A stretch of 36,306 nucleotides of DNA from Deltaproteobacteria bacterium (GCA_016926265.1 JAFGOW010000230.1:1-36306), one strand, 5' to 3'; shown: positions 15,524-23,383, numbered from the stretch's first letter. Notes: a model not told the origin generated them from the letters alone. A program made the numbers and translations.

Positions 15524-16666
15524 ATGACGGAAAATAAACTTTTTCACTGCCGGGAGTTCGCGCGCTTTTTTGCCATGGCGCTCGCCAACGCCACCCTCTA
15601 CTCCCCCCACCACCCGCAGGTGATCCGGCTTGCAGCCAAGGCTTACCAGTCCTTGATGGCGGCCATGGGCGGAGAGGAACAGCTCGCGTTTCTGCTCATT
15701 GACGATCAGATGGTCGCCGACCACCAACCTCTTGAAAAGGGGGTCTATACCGCCCGTGTGCGCCAGGCTTTTCATGAAAAGCGGATCGAGCATGTGGAAT
15801 TCAGCGCCAAAACAACCGAGGAAGACCTGCTGCTCCTGATCCGCAACCTCCTCAACCCCAGCCTCGGCTATGCCGATATGGCGCCCAACGATCACATCCG
15901 TTTTGGCAAAATCGCCCTGGAACCATCGGAGGATCTGGAGCCCGGCCTCTCAGATGGAGCCGAAACCCCGTTTCTGCCCAAAGAAGAGCTTCCGGGGAGC
16001 GAATCCCGGATCCTCGCGGAGATCTATGAGCAGGCCAAAAAGAAACGGCACTTTTCCCTCAGCGGAGTGGCGAAGATGGTCTCCGGGCTGGTCAAATTCC
16101 TGCGGGAGGATCTTCCTTCGTTTCTGGCCCTGGCCGCCATCCAGGACAAGGACGGTTACACCTTCACCCATTCCACCAATGTCAGCATCCTCAACCTGGC
16201 GCAGGCCATCTCCCTCGGCATCGAGGATCGCCTTGTCCACGACATCGGCATCGCCGGGATGCTTCATGACGTGGGCAAGCTTTTCATTCCCGAAGAAATC
16301 CTCTGCAAACCGGGACGCCTGACCGAGGAGGAACTGGCCGTCATCCGGCAGCACCCCGTCCAGGGAGCCGCCTACCTTTACGACATCCCCCAGATCCCGC
16401 CGCTGGCTGTTTCAACCGCCTTCGAACACCATATGAAATTCAACGGCGGAGGATATCCGAAGGTCCCCGCCGGCTGGACCCTGAATCTCTGCTCCCAGAT
16501 CACCTCCATCTCCGATACCTTCGATGCCATCCGAACTCGAAGGAGTTACCAGGAGCCCGCCAACTTGGAGACCAGCAAGGAGATCCTGCAAAAGATCGCC
16601 GGGGCCGAGCTGAATCCGGCCCTGACCCGGAACTTCATCGGCCTGATCGATTCAGCCAGGGTCTGA
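15524..16666 (+). CDS. HD-GYP domain protein (probable cyclic-di-nucleotide phosphodiesterase)
   Basis: A 380-residue protein. Residues 8-115 form a domain similar in pattern to the N-terminus of the preceding HEAT protein (YSPHHP 26-31, DHQPL 66-70). From about 200 an HD-GYP domain follows: THSTNV, LHDVGK near 248-253 (the HD pair), RQHPVQGA, HHMKFNGGGYP near 302-312 and ISDTFDAI. HD-GYP proteins degrade cyclic di-GMP to GMP or pGpG. The usual HHExxDGxGYP is here HHMxxNGxGYP: the two His remain but the Glu and Asp are replaced. I prefer ATG 15524 (GAGG upstream); a GTG at 15512 overlapping the previous stop would add four residues. Confidence 0.88.
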   Translation: MTENKLFHCREFARFFAMALANATLYSPHHPQVIRLAAKAYQSLMAAMGGEEQLAFLLIDDQMVADHQPLEKGVYTARVRQAFHEKRIEHVEFSAKTTEEDLLLLIRNLLNPSLGYADMAPNDHIRFGKIALEPSEDLEPGLSDGAETPFLPKEELPGSESRILAEIYEQAKKKRHFSLSGVAKMVSGLVKFLREDLPSFLALAAIQDKDGYTFTHSTNVSILNLAQAISLGIEDRLVHDIGIAGMLHDVGKLFIPEEILCKPGRLTEEELAVIRQHPVQGAAYLYDIPQIPPLAVSTAFEHHMKFNGGGYPKVPAGWTLNLCSQITSISDTFDAIRTRRSYQEPANLETSKEILQKIAGAELNPALTRNFIGLIDSARV

Positions 16667-16797
16667 ATTCTGTCCCCTCCTGAGGCCGAAGCCAATGGGA
16701 ACCGGCCCTCACTCCAACAACCTTGGTGCTGTTGGCAGGTTTCCCCGTTTTGCCCCAAATTAACCCATTCGTTTTTTCAGCGATTGGCCAAAGGGGA

Positions 16798-17064
16798 TCA
16801 CAAACGGCAGATTTCCCCTGGGGCCTCCGGGCAGGCGTTTGAAATCTTGCAGATCAATACCACTTCATCCTCCCCGGCCACCGCCGCGAAAGCCTCCTCC
16901 AGAAGCCGGAAAACGTCTTTTCGATCCCCCCCCAGAATGGTACTCATGGGTCCTTCCGTCACTTGGAGGCCGGGCGTGGCCAAAATTTCACGAAAACGGC
17001 GTATGGGCGGCGACAACTCCCTGGTCCTCAGCGGATAAAGACTGATCTCGGCCTGGATTCTCAC
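16798..17064 (-). CDS. YkoF-like/MTH1187-type thiamine-binding family protein
   Basis: An 88-residue protein starting with GTG, seven bases after a strong AAGGAGG. The pattern IQAEISLYPLR...L.PPI..F...L...GL.V..GPMSTIL.G....VF..L..AF......VVLICKISNACP is that of the small MTH1187/YkoF-like ferredoxin-fold family, several members of which bind thiamine or related pyrimidines. No thiamine genes or TPP riboswitch are nearby, so the ligand is not established. It is convergent with the HD-GYP gene and has no operon partner. Confidence 0.75.
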   Translation of the reverse strand: MRIQAEISLYPLRTRELSPPIRRFREILATPGLQVTEGPMSTILGGDRKDVFRLLEEAFAAVAGEDEVVLICKISNACPEAPGEICRL

Positions 17065-17088
17065 AATTTAACCTCCTTCGGGCAGGCT

Positions 17089-17122
17089 AAAAAAAGAAAA
17101 GGTGCTCGAAAGCACCTTTTTA
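17089..17122 (-). terminator. Intrinsic terminator downstream of the DUF3135-like gene
   Basis: Arms 17097-17106 and 17111-17120 are perfect 10-bp complements with a four-base loop (TTCG on the minus strand). On the minus strand the stem is followed by CTTTTTTTT (complement of 17089-17096), and on the plus strand by TTTTT, so it may act both ways. It lies 65 bp past the stop of the gene at 17185 and insulates it from the GTG-started gene at 17064. Confidence 0.85.
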
Positions 17123-17184
17123 ATTCAAGCAGATTTCCATGAGATTACAAACGGAGCCAAACTCCGCCGGTTCTCGTGGCCCTG

Positions 17185-17529
17185 TTATTTTTTGCTGAAA
17201 TTAAGAACCTTGCCGTTTTTCTGCTTTTCATCCTCCCGTTTTTTTAAAAAGTTTTCCGGATCGTGAAGGACCTCATGAAATTGCTGGAAATGTTCCCAGA
17301 AAATCTCCACCATCCGATTCATACGAGCCACCGGGTCCTGGTATTTCATCAGGGAGGCATCGATCTTCATCTGGAGTCCGTTGGCGCGCGCCCGGTACTC
17401 CTCGGGAAAATTATCGATGGTCTCCCGGATCAGCCGCCGCCGTTCCTCCTCAAAAGCCCGCGGATCGCGGCTGTGAAGGCCGGTCAGTCGGGAGAAAATG
17501 CGGTCCCGGTCTTGATTTCGGTCCGTCAT
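17185..17529 (-). CDS. Probable DUF3135-family protein
   Basis: A 114-residue soluble, charged, helical protein. The pattern DPRAFEEERRRLIRETIDNF, then PEEYRARANGLQMKID, then a helix with MNRMVEIFWEHFQQF, resembles DUF3135 (a short family with DP.AFE..R..L and GLQ..ID signatures), but the assignment is by eye. No membrane segment or metal site. GAGGT lies about ten bases before the ATG. It ends 65 bp before a strong terminator and has no operon partner. Function unknown. Confidence 0.6.
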   Translation of the reverse strand: MTDRNQDRDRIFSRLTGLHSRDPRAFEEERRRLIRETIDNFPEEYRARANGLQMKIDASLMKYQDPVARMNRMVEIFWEHFQQFHEVLHDPENFLKKREDEKQKNGKVLNFSKK

Positions 17530-17712
17530 GGGAAAATGACCTCATTGCTGTTTCCGCAAGCAAAAGCATTAAGCACTATTCATACCACACGCCAGAAACA
17601 ACCAGCCTGGTGTTTTTTACCCCAACTGCCGCCTCAGATCCACCCAGAAAAATGACATTAAAAAAGCCGCCAGCCCCCTCTGTTTTGAAATTCTCCGTTT
17701 AAGATTGATGAC

Positions 17713-17820
17713 TTAAATGAAAAAAACAGCCCAAAAATGCCCGCTCCCGAACTTGCCTTCAACAGCGCCCCGATAAGCCAATTCGGTCTGGCGGTTCGAG
17801 ATCCCTGCCTGGTGGGGACA
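17713..17820 (-). pseudogene. C-terminal scrap of a DDE transposase
   Basis: On the minus strand, 35 codons between TAA (17823-17821) and TAA (17715-17713) read in part AGISNRQTELAYRGAVEGKFGSG. The phrase R.AVEGKFG followed normally by (Q/E)GKRR is typical of the C-terminus of IS5/IS1182-like DDE transposases, where the Glu of the DDE triad lies in this segment. Here it runs into FWAVFFI and a stop. No start codon, terminal inverted repeats or upstream transposase domain are visible. It is a small relic, identified from the motif only. Confidence 0.45.
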
Positions 17821-17823
17821 TTA

Positions 17824-17988
17824 TTTGTCAGAACCGACGGACGCCGGTGACCGGAATGGAGCGTCAACAGCGATTTCAGTCACCCCGGCGCCATCTGGAA
17901 GCATGGGATGGGCATTGCCACCAGACAAACGGGATCTTTTGGAACAACGGGAACAGGAAGAATAGAAAACGGGTTCGGGGATAGCGGA
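17824..17988. other. Non-coding stretch in a sparse region
   Basis: Between the DUF3135-like gene and the small membrane-protein gene (17530-17988, 459 bp) only the transposase scrap at 17713-17820 was recognised. Short frames here look like chance. No RNA gene or promoter could be supported. Confidence 0.4.
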
Positions 17989-18330
17989 TTACGGCGGGGA
18001 AAGGTTTTTCATCGGTTCCTGGTGGTAATCGGAATAATCGGGTTTTTTCGGTTTTTTATTAACGATATACAGGTATTCTCGTCCGTCCCTCTCGATTTTT
18101 TGAACCCGGACCAGGATCGAGCTGTCCTCGCCCCGGGGCCGGAATCGCGCCCACCCTTCCGGTCCGGCTTCGGCCCTCGAAGAGCTTCCCCCCTGGGTAG
18201 TAATGGAACGCCCCACACCCGTTTCAAGAAAATACAGCGAAAAAACGGCCAAACCGATGATTGCAAGACCGATAAGGAGATGGAGACAAAAGGATACTTT
18301 TTGATTTTGAACGGGTTTTTTCCCCCACAT
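17989..18330 (-). CDS. Small single-pass membrane protein of unknown function
   Basis: A 113-residue frame beginning MWGKKPVQNQK, followed by one clear membrane helix (about 12-34, VSFCLHLLIGLAIIGLAVFSLYFLE) and a hydrophilic tail ending in KNLSPP. GGAG lies nine bases upstream of ATG 18330. The helix, positive-inside N-terminus and Shine-Dalgarno site argue for a real gene. I recognise no family. The tail (SSILVRVQKIERDGREYLYIVNKKPKKP) could be an extracytoplasmic segment. It is divergent from the XRE regulator. Confidence 0.5.
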   Translation of the reverse strand: MWGKKPVQNQKVSFCLHLLIGLAIIGLAVFSLYFLETGVGRSITTQGGSSSRAEAGPEGWARFRPRGEDSSILVRVQKIERDGREYLYIVNKKPKKPDYSDYHQEPMKNLSPP

Positions 18331-18617
18331 CGGCGCCGCTCCGCTTTATTATGAGTAATTTTTCAAGCAGAAATCGTGCCCAAGATGAAAATCCCCTTCA
18401 GCGGCCTGTCAGACGGGCAATCCGTTCCTAAAACCTTCGAATGGGTCTTTTTCCCGACAACCCCCAAAAACCGTTCCAGATTCATTTCAGCCCCCGGAAC
18501 CTGATGGCGGGGACACTCCAAAACCCTGCTGGAGGCCCAGGGCCAGAATCACCAGGTCATTTGTAAAACCCCCGACTAACTGTTTTTCCGGTAAAAATTC
18601 AAAATGAACGAAATTTT
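18331..18617. other. Divergent intergenic region, nothing recognised
   Basis: About 290 bp between the small membrane-protein gene and the promoter of the XRE gene. I see no coding frame, tRNA or convincing hairpin terminator. Confidence 0.4.
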
Positions 18618-18646
18618 TTGATGTCCTTTTAGAAAAAGTATGATAA
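18618..18646 (+). promoter_or_regulatory. Putative promoter of the XRE regulator
   Basis: TTGATG at 18618-18623 and TGATAA at 18641-18646 are 17 bases apart in an A/T-rich stretch; TATGAT (18639-18644) is an overlapping alternative -10 with a 15-base spacer. It lies about 45 bp before the ATG at 18690. Confidence 0.4.
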
Positions 18647-18689
18647 AAAAACAAACAACGTTTTGTTTTTCCAGCGAGGGGGAACGGAA

Positions 18690-19103
18690 ATGAAAAGCAG
18701 CGTCAAGACCCAGGACGTCAGCTACCAACTCGGGAGAAGGGTAGCCGCTTTGCGGCAAAGCGCCGGCATGTGTCAGGAAGATCTGGCGGCCATTCTGGGC
18801 CTGGGCCAGCCCAGCAGCATCAGCAACCGGGAACAGGGCATCACCGAGTTCACCCCACGGGAGCTGTCGCTGGTAGCCCAACATTTCGGCGTCACCCTCG
18901 ATTATCTGATCCTGGGAAAAGCCGAATCGGAAGATCTTTCCGAGGCGGCGCGGATTGCCCGCCAGATCTTCAACCTGGCCCACCAATGCACCCTCGACCG
19001 GATGACGATGCTGCTCCATCTCGCCCAGACCGCCGCCGAAGCCAGCCGCATGGAATACTCCCGTCCGGCCAAACAGGAACAGAAAACCCCCGAAACAAAC
19101 TGA
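18690..19103 (+). CDS. XRE-family helix-turn-helix regulator
   Basis: A 137-residue protein. Residues about 11-76 form a Cro/CI-type HTH: LGRRVAALRQSAGMCQEDLA, then GQPSSISNREQGITEFTPREL and VAQHFGVTLDYLILG. The C-terminal 60 residues are helical and may mediate dimerisation. GAGGGGG precedes the ATG by about eight bases. It stands alone, convergent with the aldehyde dehydrogenase. XRE regulators with this layout control stress, phage or secondary-metabolism genes; its targets cannot be inferred. No palindrome was obvious at its own promoter. Confidence 0.88.
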   Translation: MKSSVKTQDVSYQLGRRVAALRQSAGMCQEDLAAILGLGQPSSISNREQGITEFTPRELSLVAQHFGVTLDYLILGKAESEDLSEAARIARQIFNLAHQCTLDRMTMLLHLAQTAAEASRMEYSRPAKQEQKTPETN

Positions 19104-19135
19104 TCCGCCCCCGCTGAGCAAGCGCCGCCGTTTCG

Positions 19136-20761
19136 CTACAGAATATAATCCGTGGTCAAAAAGTTGGAGCGCCGCTCCCGAAGGATTCGGTTCAGGAGCC
19201 CCCGATTGAGATCGGTATCCTTGGCCGCCACCAGGGTGCGGATGCTGAAAACCCGAAGGGCGTCGGACACCGAAAGGGTTCCCTCGGCGGAATCCTTGCG
19301 CCCGGTAAAGGGGAAAGTATCCGGTCCGCGCTGGCACTGGCTGTTGAGGTTGACCCGGCACACCTGATTCACCAGCGGGTCGATCAAATCGGCAATCTGC
19401 TGGGGATCGGTCCCGAAAACGCTGACCTGTTGCCCATAAGGGGATTCCATCACGTATCGCATCGGCTCCTCGATGTCATGGAACGGAACCACCGGCACCA
19501 GCGGCCCAAACTGTTCCTCCTGGTAGAGCCTCATGGCGGGCGCCACCGGATAGAGGACGGCCGGAACCATAACGGTCCGATTGACGGCGCCGCCATCGGC
19601 ATTGACGGTTCGCGCCCCCTTCCGGTGGGCATCCGCGATCAAACCACTCAGATAAACGGTTTTGTCCGGTTCCGCCAACGGCGTGATCCGGACCCCCTCC
19701 TCCCACGGCATCCCGATTTTCAGCCGGTCGATCCCGGCGCAAAACCGTTCCAGGAAGGGTTCGGCGATCCGGGCGTGGACAAAAACAATCTTCAGTGCGG
19801 TGCAGCGCTGCCCGTTGTAGGAAAGGGCGCCGAGCAGGCATTCCCTGACAGCCTCATCGAGATCGGCGTCCGGAAGCAGAATGGCGGGGTTTTTGGCCTC
19901 CAGCCCCAAAATGGAGCGCAGCCGGTGGGGCTTGGGGTGCTGTTTTTTGAGAATGTCGGCCACCCGGCTGGAGCCGATAAAGGCCAGGACATCGACCTTT
20001 CCCGATTCCATCAGCGGTGCGATGACCTGCGGCCCGTCACCGTAGACGGTGTTGACCACTCCCGGCGGGAAGGAATCGCGGAACGCTTCCAAAAGGGGGC
20101 GGTGAAGCAGCACCCCCAGCTTGGGGGGCTTGAAAATCACCGCATTCCCCATGATCAAAGCCGGAATCAGGGTGGTGAAGGTTTCGTTAAGGGGATAGTT
20201 GAAGGGCCCCATGCACAGCACCACCCCCAACGGCGCCCGGCGGATCTGCCCCATCACCCCCTGTTCCATCACGATCCGGGAGGAGACGCGGTCAAGATCT
20301 TTGAGAGCGGTCGCCGTCTCCTGGATGTACTGAACGGTTCGATCGAACTCCTTGCGGGAATCCTCCAGACCCTTCCCGATCTCCCACATCAGCAGCCGCA
20401 CCACCTCCTGCCGCCGCTCCTTCATGCGGGCGACAAAACCCTCGACATGACCGATCCGCTCCTCCACGCTGAGCGTCGGCCAGCGGCCCCGCCCCTGCCC
20501 GTAGGCCAGGCAGGCCGCCTCCAGGGCCGCAAGGGACTCGCGCTCGGTCAGCAACGGATAGCGTCCCAGACAGAAGGGCTGCAATCCCGCCTCTTCCTCA
20601 ACCCAGAGCGGGGAGACCACCTCCTGAAACGGCCCCGGCCACGAGTGAATCACCCCGCCCGCGAGGTACTCGCATTGATCGATGAAAGGCGGCGGGGCGA
20701 AGTCTTCGGGAATCCTCTTTTTTCCGGGAAATACGGAGTCCAGCCGATGGCGGTTTTCCAT
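19136..20761 (-). CDS. GapN-like aldehyde dehydrogenase (probable non-phosphorylating glyceraldehyde-3-phosphate dehydrogenase)
   Basis: A 541-residue aldehyde dehydrogenase superfamily member. Catalytic residues are Asn188 in GPFNYPLNE, Glu288 in LGLEAKNPAIL and Cys320 in NGQRCTALK. The N-terminal extension before the fold, the NYPLNETF segment, the YNGQRCTALK block and C-terminal NSQCQRGPDTFPFTGRKDSA resemble NADP-dependent GapN of plants and related bacteria, which oxidises glyceraldehyde 3-phosphate straight to 3-phosphoglycerate, giving NADPH but no ATP. Another aldehyde substrate cannot be excluded. GAGGAGGG lies six bases before ATG 20761. It is on the same strand as the HDOD-GGDEF gene but 222 bp away with its own probable promoter. 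Confidence 0.85.
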   Translation of the reverse strand: MENRHRLDSVFPGKKRIPEDFAPPPFIDQCEYLAGGVIHSWPGPFQEVVSPLWVEEEAGLQPFCLGRYPLLTERESLAALEAACLAYGQGRGRWPTLSVEERIGHVEGFVARMKERRQEVVRLLMWEIGKGLEDSRKEFDRTVQYIQETATALKDLDRVSSRIVMEQGVMGQIRRAPLGVVLCMGPFNYPLNETFTTLIPALIMGNAVIFKPPKLGVLLHRPLLEAFRDSFPPGVVNTVYGDGPQVIAPLMESGKVDVLAFIGSSRVADILKKQHPKPHRLRSILGLEAKNPAILLPDADLDEAVRECLLGALSYNGQRCTALKIVFVHARIAEPFLERFCAGIDRLKIGMPWEEGVRITPLAEPDKTVYLSGLIADAHRKGARTVNADGGAVNRTVMVPAVLYPVAPAMRLYQEEQFGPLVPVVPFHDIEEPMRYVMESPYGQQVSVFGTDPQQIADLIDPLVNQVCRVNLNSQCQRGPDTFPFTGRKDSAEGTLSVSDALRVFSIRTLVAAKDTDLNRGLLNRILRERRSNFLTTDYIL

Positions 20762-20813
20762 CCAAATCCCTCCTCAAGGATTAACGGTTGAAGTCCGCTC
20801 GGGATACCCTCGA

Positions 20814-20822
20814 ATTGTACCA
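20814..20822 (-). promoter_or_regulatory. Extended -10 promoter element before the GapN-like gene
   Basis: On the minus strand TGGTACAAT: TACAAT at 20819-20814 with TG one base upstream. No good -35 at 16-18 bases, as is common for extended -10 promoters. About 53 bp before the start codon. Confidence 0.35.
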
Positions 20823-20916
20823 AATTCGGGGGCCAAACGGATTTCGGGAACTGGGGAAAGCCCCGCGAAAGGATGAAGGCTTGCCTAAAACCTGGGATCG
20901 GAGGGAAAACCTCGCA

Positions 20917-20939
20917 GGGTGGAGGTTCGCCCTCCATCC
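20917..20939 (-). terminator. Weak hairpin terminator after the HDOD-GGDEF gene
   Basis: Nine-base arms 20917-20925 and 20931-20939 pair with one G-U. On the minus strand a short T4 run follows only after about seven bases, so termination efficiency is doubtful. Confidence 0.3.
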
Positions 20940-20983
20940 TCAGAAGAGGGAGAAAGGGGCAGCCCGCAACGGCGCCGCCGCCA

Positions 20984-22552
20984 TCACCCCGCCTCTCCGA
21001 GATCGAAGAAGATGGCGCGGTTTTTCCCCGATCCTTTGGCAAAATAAAGCGCCCGATCAGCCACCTCGATCATCGTTTCGCGCCCTTGGACCTCCATCCC
21101 GGGAGCGAAGGTCGTGCCGCCGAGACTGATGGTCACCCGGACCATCTTGCCGGCGGCCCGGATCTTCATTTTCTCAACCTTCTGGCGGATCCGGTCGGCG
21201 AAAGCCTGACATCCGGCGGCATCGGTTTCGGGGAGGATGACGGCGAACTCGTCGCCGCCGAAACGAGCCAGAATTTCATTGGAGCGCATGACGCAGGCGA
21301 CCCTCCTGGCGACGGCCTTGAGAATGAGGTCGCCGGCCAGGTGTCCGTTGCGGTCGTTGATAACTTTGAAATTGTCGACGTCGAAAACGATCAGGGAGAG
21401 ATACCGCCCGTGCCGCTGGGAGCGGAGAAACTCCGATTCCAGCATTTCATGGAAATAACGGTGTCCGAAAACCCCCGTCAGGCTGTCGCGGAAAACCAGG
21501 GACCGCAGTTTGCTGTTGGCTTCCATCAGTTCGGAAGCCAGTTTTTCGATTTCAGCCTCGGCCTGTTGCAATTCCACGACGTACTGCTCATAGGAAAGAC
21601 TCAGATTGCAAAGTTCCCTGTTGGCCTCCAACAGCATTTGGGAGTAGGGCTTGATGTCCTCGGGACTGATTTCAAAAGTGGAAAGGACATCGCGGGTCTC
21701 CTCGGCCACCCGGTCGATGAGGCGATGAATCTCCTCTTCGGTCATTCCATATTGTTCTTGAAGCAATTGTTGAACATCCCGAACCCGCTCGGCGCTTCGG
21801 AAGCCGTGGTAGATCGAGGCGATCCGATCGGCCACGGCGAGCAGCTCGGCCCGTGGGCGGAACGCTTCGGGGCACTCCTCGGGCTGATGATGAAAACGGA
21901 TCGGGACATGAATGGTGTCGGGCAGCCCCCAGTTCCGCAACATGGCCGCGCCCATTTCCGGGTGATCGGCCCGGAATATCTCTTTCTCCGACTCAAGCTG
22001 CCGGCTCATGGAGGCATGAACCAGGTCGCGGATGGGGACGAATTCCGCCGGCCGGATCAGGCACATGACCAGATAACCGATGTTCTGCAGCAGCGCGGTA
22101 ACGAAAGTGTCGTCGTTCTTCCGATTGATATGCACCGACAGCAACTCGGTTGCCACCGCCAGGGTCAACGCTTCTTTCCAGAAGCCGTTGAAGTCAAAGC
22201 AATCTCCGCAGGCCTCCTTCATCTCCTGTGCGATGACGAAGGAAAGGGCGATGTTTTTGAGAGCCTTGCACCCCAGGACCGTCAACGCCATGTCGATGCT
22301 GTCGACCTTTTTGGAAAACCCGTAGATGGAGGAATTGGCCAGACTGAGCGTCTTGGCGGCCAGGGCGGGGTCCGACGAGACAACCTGGGCCAACTCCCGG
22401 AAGGAACTCTCATCGTCTCTCACCAGCTTGAGGATCCGGACCGCAATGGCGGGAGGAGAAGGCAGATCGATGGGGCTGTCCAGGACATCCTCCACGGCGC
22501 CCTTTCCAGGGGATCCGGGAATTTCTTCAGGAGCAGCCTTGCGTTCATCCAT
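20984..22552 (-). CDS. HDOD-GGDEF signalling protein (probable diguanylate cyclase)
   Basis: A 522-residue cytoplasmic protein. Residues about 24-230 form an HDOD domain (DLPSPPAIAVRILKLV, SSDPALAAKTLSLANSSIYG, ALLQNIGYLV), a signalling module without the catalytic HD pair. A coiled helix (about 300-355, LSYEQYVVELQQAEAEIEKL) leads to a GGDEF domain with D.LTG.FGHRYF, FDVDNFKVIND..GH and GGDEF at 432-436, so synthesis of c-di-GMP is expected. The inhibitory I-site RxxD is replaced by RSNE (423-426), so product feedback through that site is probably absent. HDOD-GGDEF fusions are frequent in Desulfuromonadia. It is monocistronic, divergent from the DUF3617 gene. Confidence 0.93.
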   Translation of the reverse strand: MDERKAAPEEIPGSPGKGAVEDVLDSPIDLPSPPAIAVRILKLVRDDESSFRELAQVVSSDPALAAKTLSLANSSIYGFSKKVDSIDMALTVLGCKALKNIALSFVIAQEMKEACGDCFDFNGFWKEALTLAVATELLSVHINRKNDDTFVTALLQNIGYLVMCLIRPAEFVPIRDLVHASMSRQLESEKEIFRADHPEMGAAMLRNWGLPDTIHVPIRFHHQPEECPEAFRPRAELLAVADRIASIYHGFRSAERVRDVQQLLQEQYGMTEEEIHRLIDRVAEETRDVLSTFEISPEDIKPYSQMLLEANRELCNLSLSYEQYVVELQQAEAEIEKLASELMEANSKLRSLVFRDSLTGVFGHRYFHEMLESEFLRSQRHGRYLSLIVFDVDNFKVINDRNGHLAGDLILKAVARRVACVMRSNEILARFGGDEFAVILPETDAAGCQAFADRIRQKVEKMKIRAAGKMVRVTISLGGTTFAPGMEVQGRETMIEVADRALYFAKGSGKNRAIFFDLGEAG

Positions 22553-22762
22553 TAGGGGTGCTTTCCTTTCACATCAGGGAATGCCGCGGGACACTGCCAT
22601 GCTCGACGACAGGATGCCGGAACCGGACCCCGCGGATTCTCTGTTTTTAGGCAACCGGCGCCGTTGCCGGCAGAAAAAACCCTTGAGTTAAAGCAAATTT
22701 TTTGCCATAAATCTGGGCCGGAAACTATCGGAAATCGGCTCTTTCGACAAGGAGAAAAGACG

Positions 22763-23191
22763 ATGAGAAAAATATTGGGCTTCGTTTTACCGTTGATAGC
22801 GATCCTGCCGTTGTCGGCCTTCGGTCAGCAGGGCTCGGAAATCAACATGCGGGAAGGGCTCTGGGAAATCACCTCGGAGGTCAAGATGCCCGGGATGCCG
22901 ATGGCCATTCCCCCCATGACCCATCAGCAGTGCATCAAAAAAAGCGATTTGGCCACCACCATGCCCTCGTCCGGCCCGGAAAGCCAGGAGTGTACGACAC
23001 GGAACCTTTCCATCCGAGGCAACAGCATCTCTTATGACGTCGAATGCGGCAGCGGAGAATCGGCCACCAAAGCCCACGCCGTTTTCACCTACGAAGGGGA
23101 TACCATGAAGGGCACCATGAAAACCACCGGCCCCGAGGGGATGCAGATGACCACCACCTTCACGGGACGGCGCGTCGGGGATTGTCCGTAA
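22763..23191 (+). CDS. DUF3617-family exported protein
   Basis: A 142-residue protein with a signal peptide (MRKILGFVLPLIAILPLSAFG, cleavage near residue 22) and a periplasmic domain of the DUF3617 type: MREGLWEITSEVKMPGMP at the start of the mature part, HQQCIKKSD, a pair of cysteines in QECTTRN and YDVECG, and repeated T-rich MKGTMKTT strands. Function is unknown. GGAGAAAAG precedes the ATG. It is alone and followed by two tandem terminators facing acnB. Confidence 0.85.
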   Translation: MRKILGFVLPLIAILPLSAFGQQGSEINMREGLWEITSEVKMPGMPMAIPPMTHQQCIKKSDLATTMPSSGPESQECTTRNLSIRGNSISYDVECGSGESATKAHAVFTYEGDTMKGTMKTTGPEGMQMTTTFTGRRVGDCP

Positions 23192-23318
23192 AGGATTGGT
23201 TGGCGGAGGCGACGGCAACCCCGATTCTCCGCCCTAATCCGTTTTGCCTGCAACCGTTCTGGGGCAGGGATGGATCTGCCCATGTTTTCTTCCGTTATTT
23301 TTGGCCCCCAACAATCCA

Positions 23319-23353
23319 GGGGCGGCGCCCAAGCCCGGCGACGCCCCTTTTTT
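23319..23353 (+). terminator. Intrinsic terminator of the DUF3617 gene
   Basis: Arms 23319-23329 and 23337-23347 pair at 10 of 11 positions and are followed by six T (23348-23353). Confidence 0.75.
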
Positions 23354-23383
23354 GTCACCGCCCCAGTGGAACCCGCCTTGGCC

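Noticed and set aside
16714-16735. CCAACA/TGTTGG hairpin between the HD-GYP and YkoF-like genes
   Set aside because: Only six base pairs with a ten-base loop and no T-run. Too weak to call a terminator.
17785-17810. tRNA-like GGTTCGA in the sparse region
   Set aside because: No T-stem of five pairs can be formed around it and no acceptor or anticodon arm is present.
17658-17867. 69-codon minus-strand frame
   Set aside because: The neighbouring frame reads as a transposase tail, so this one is an overlapping shadow.
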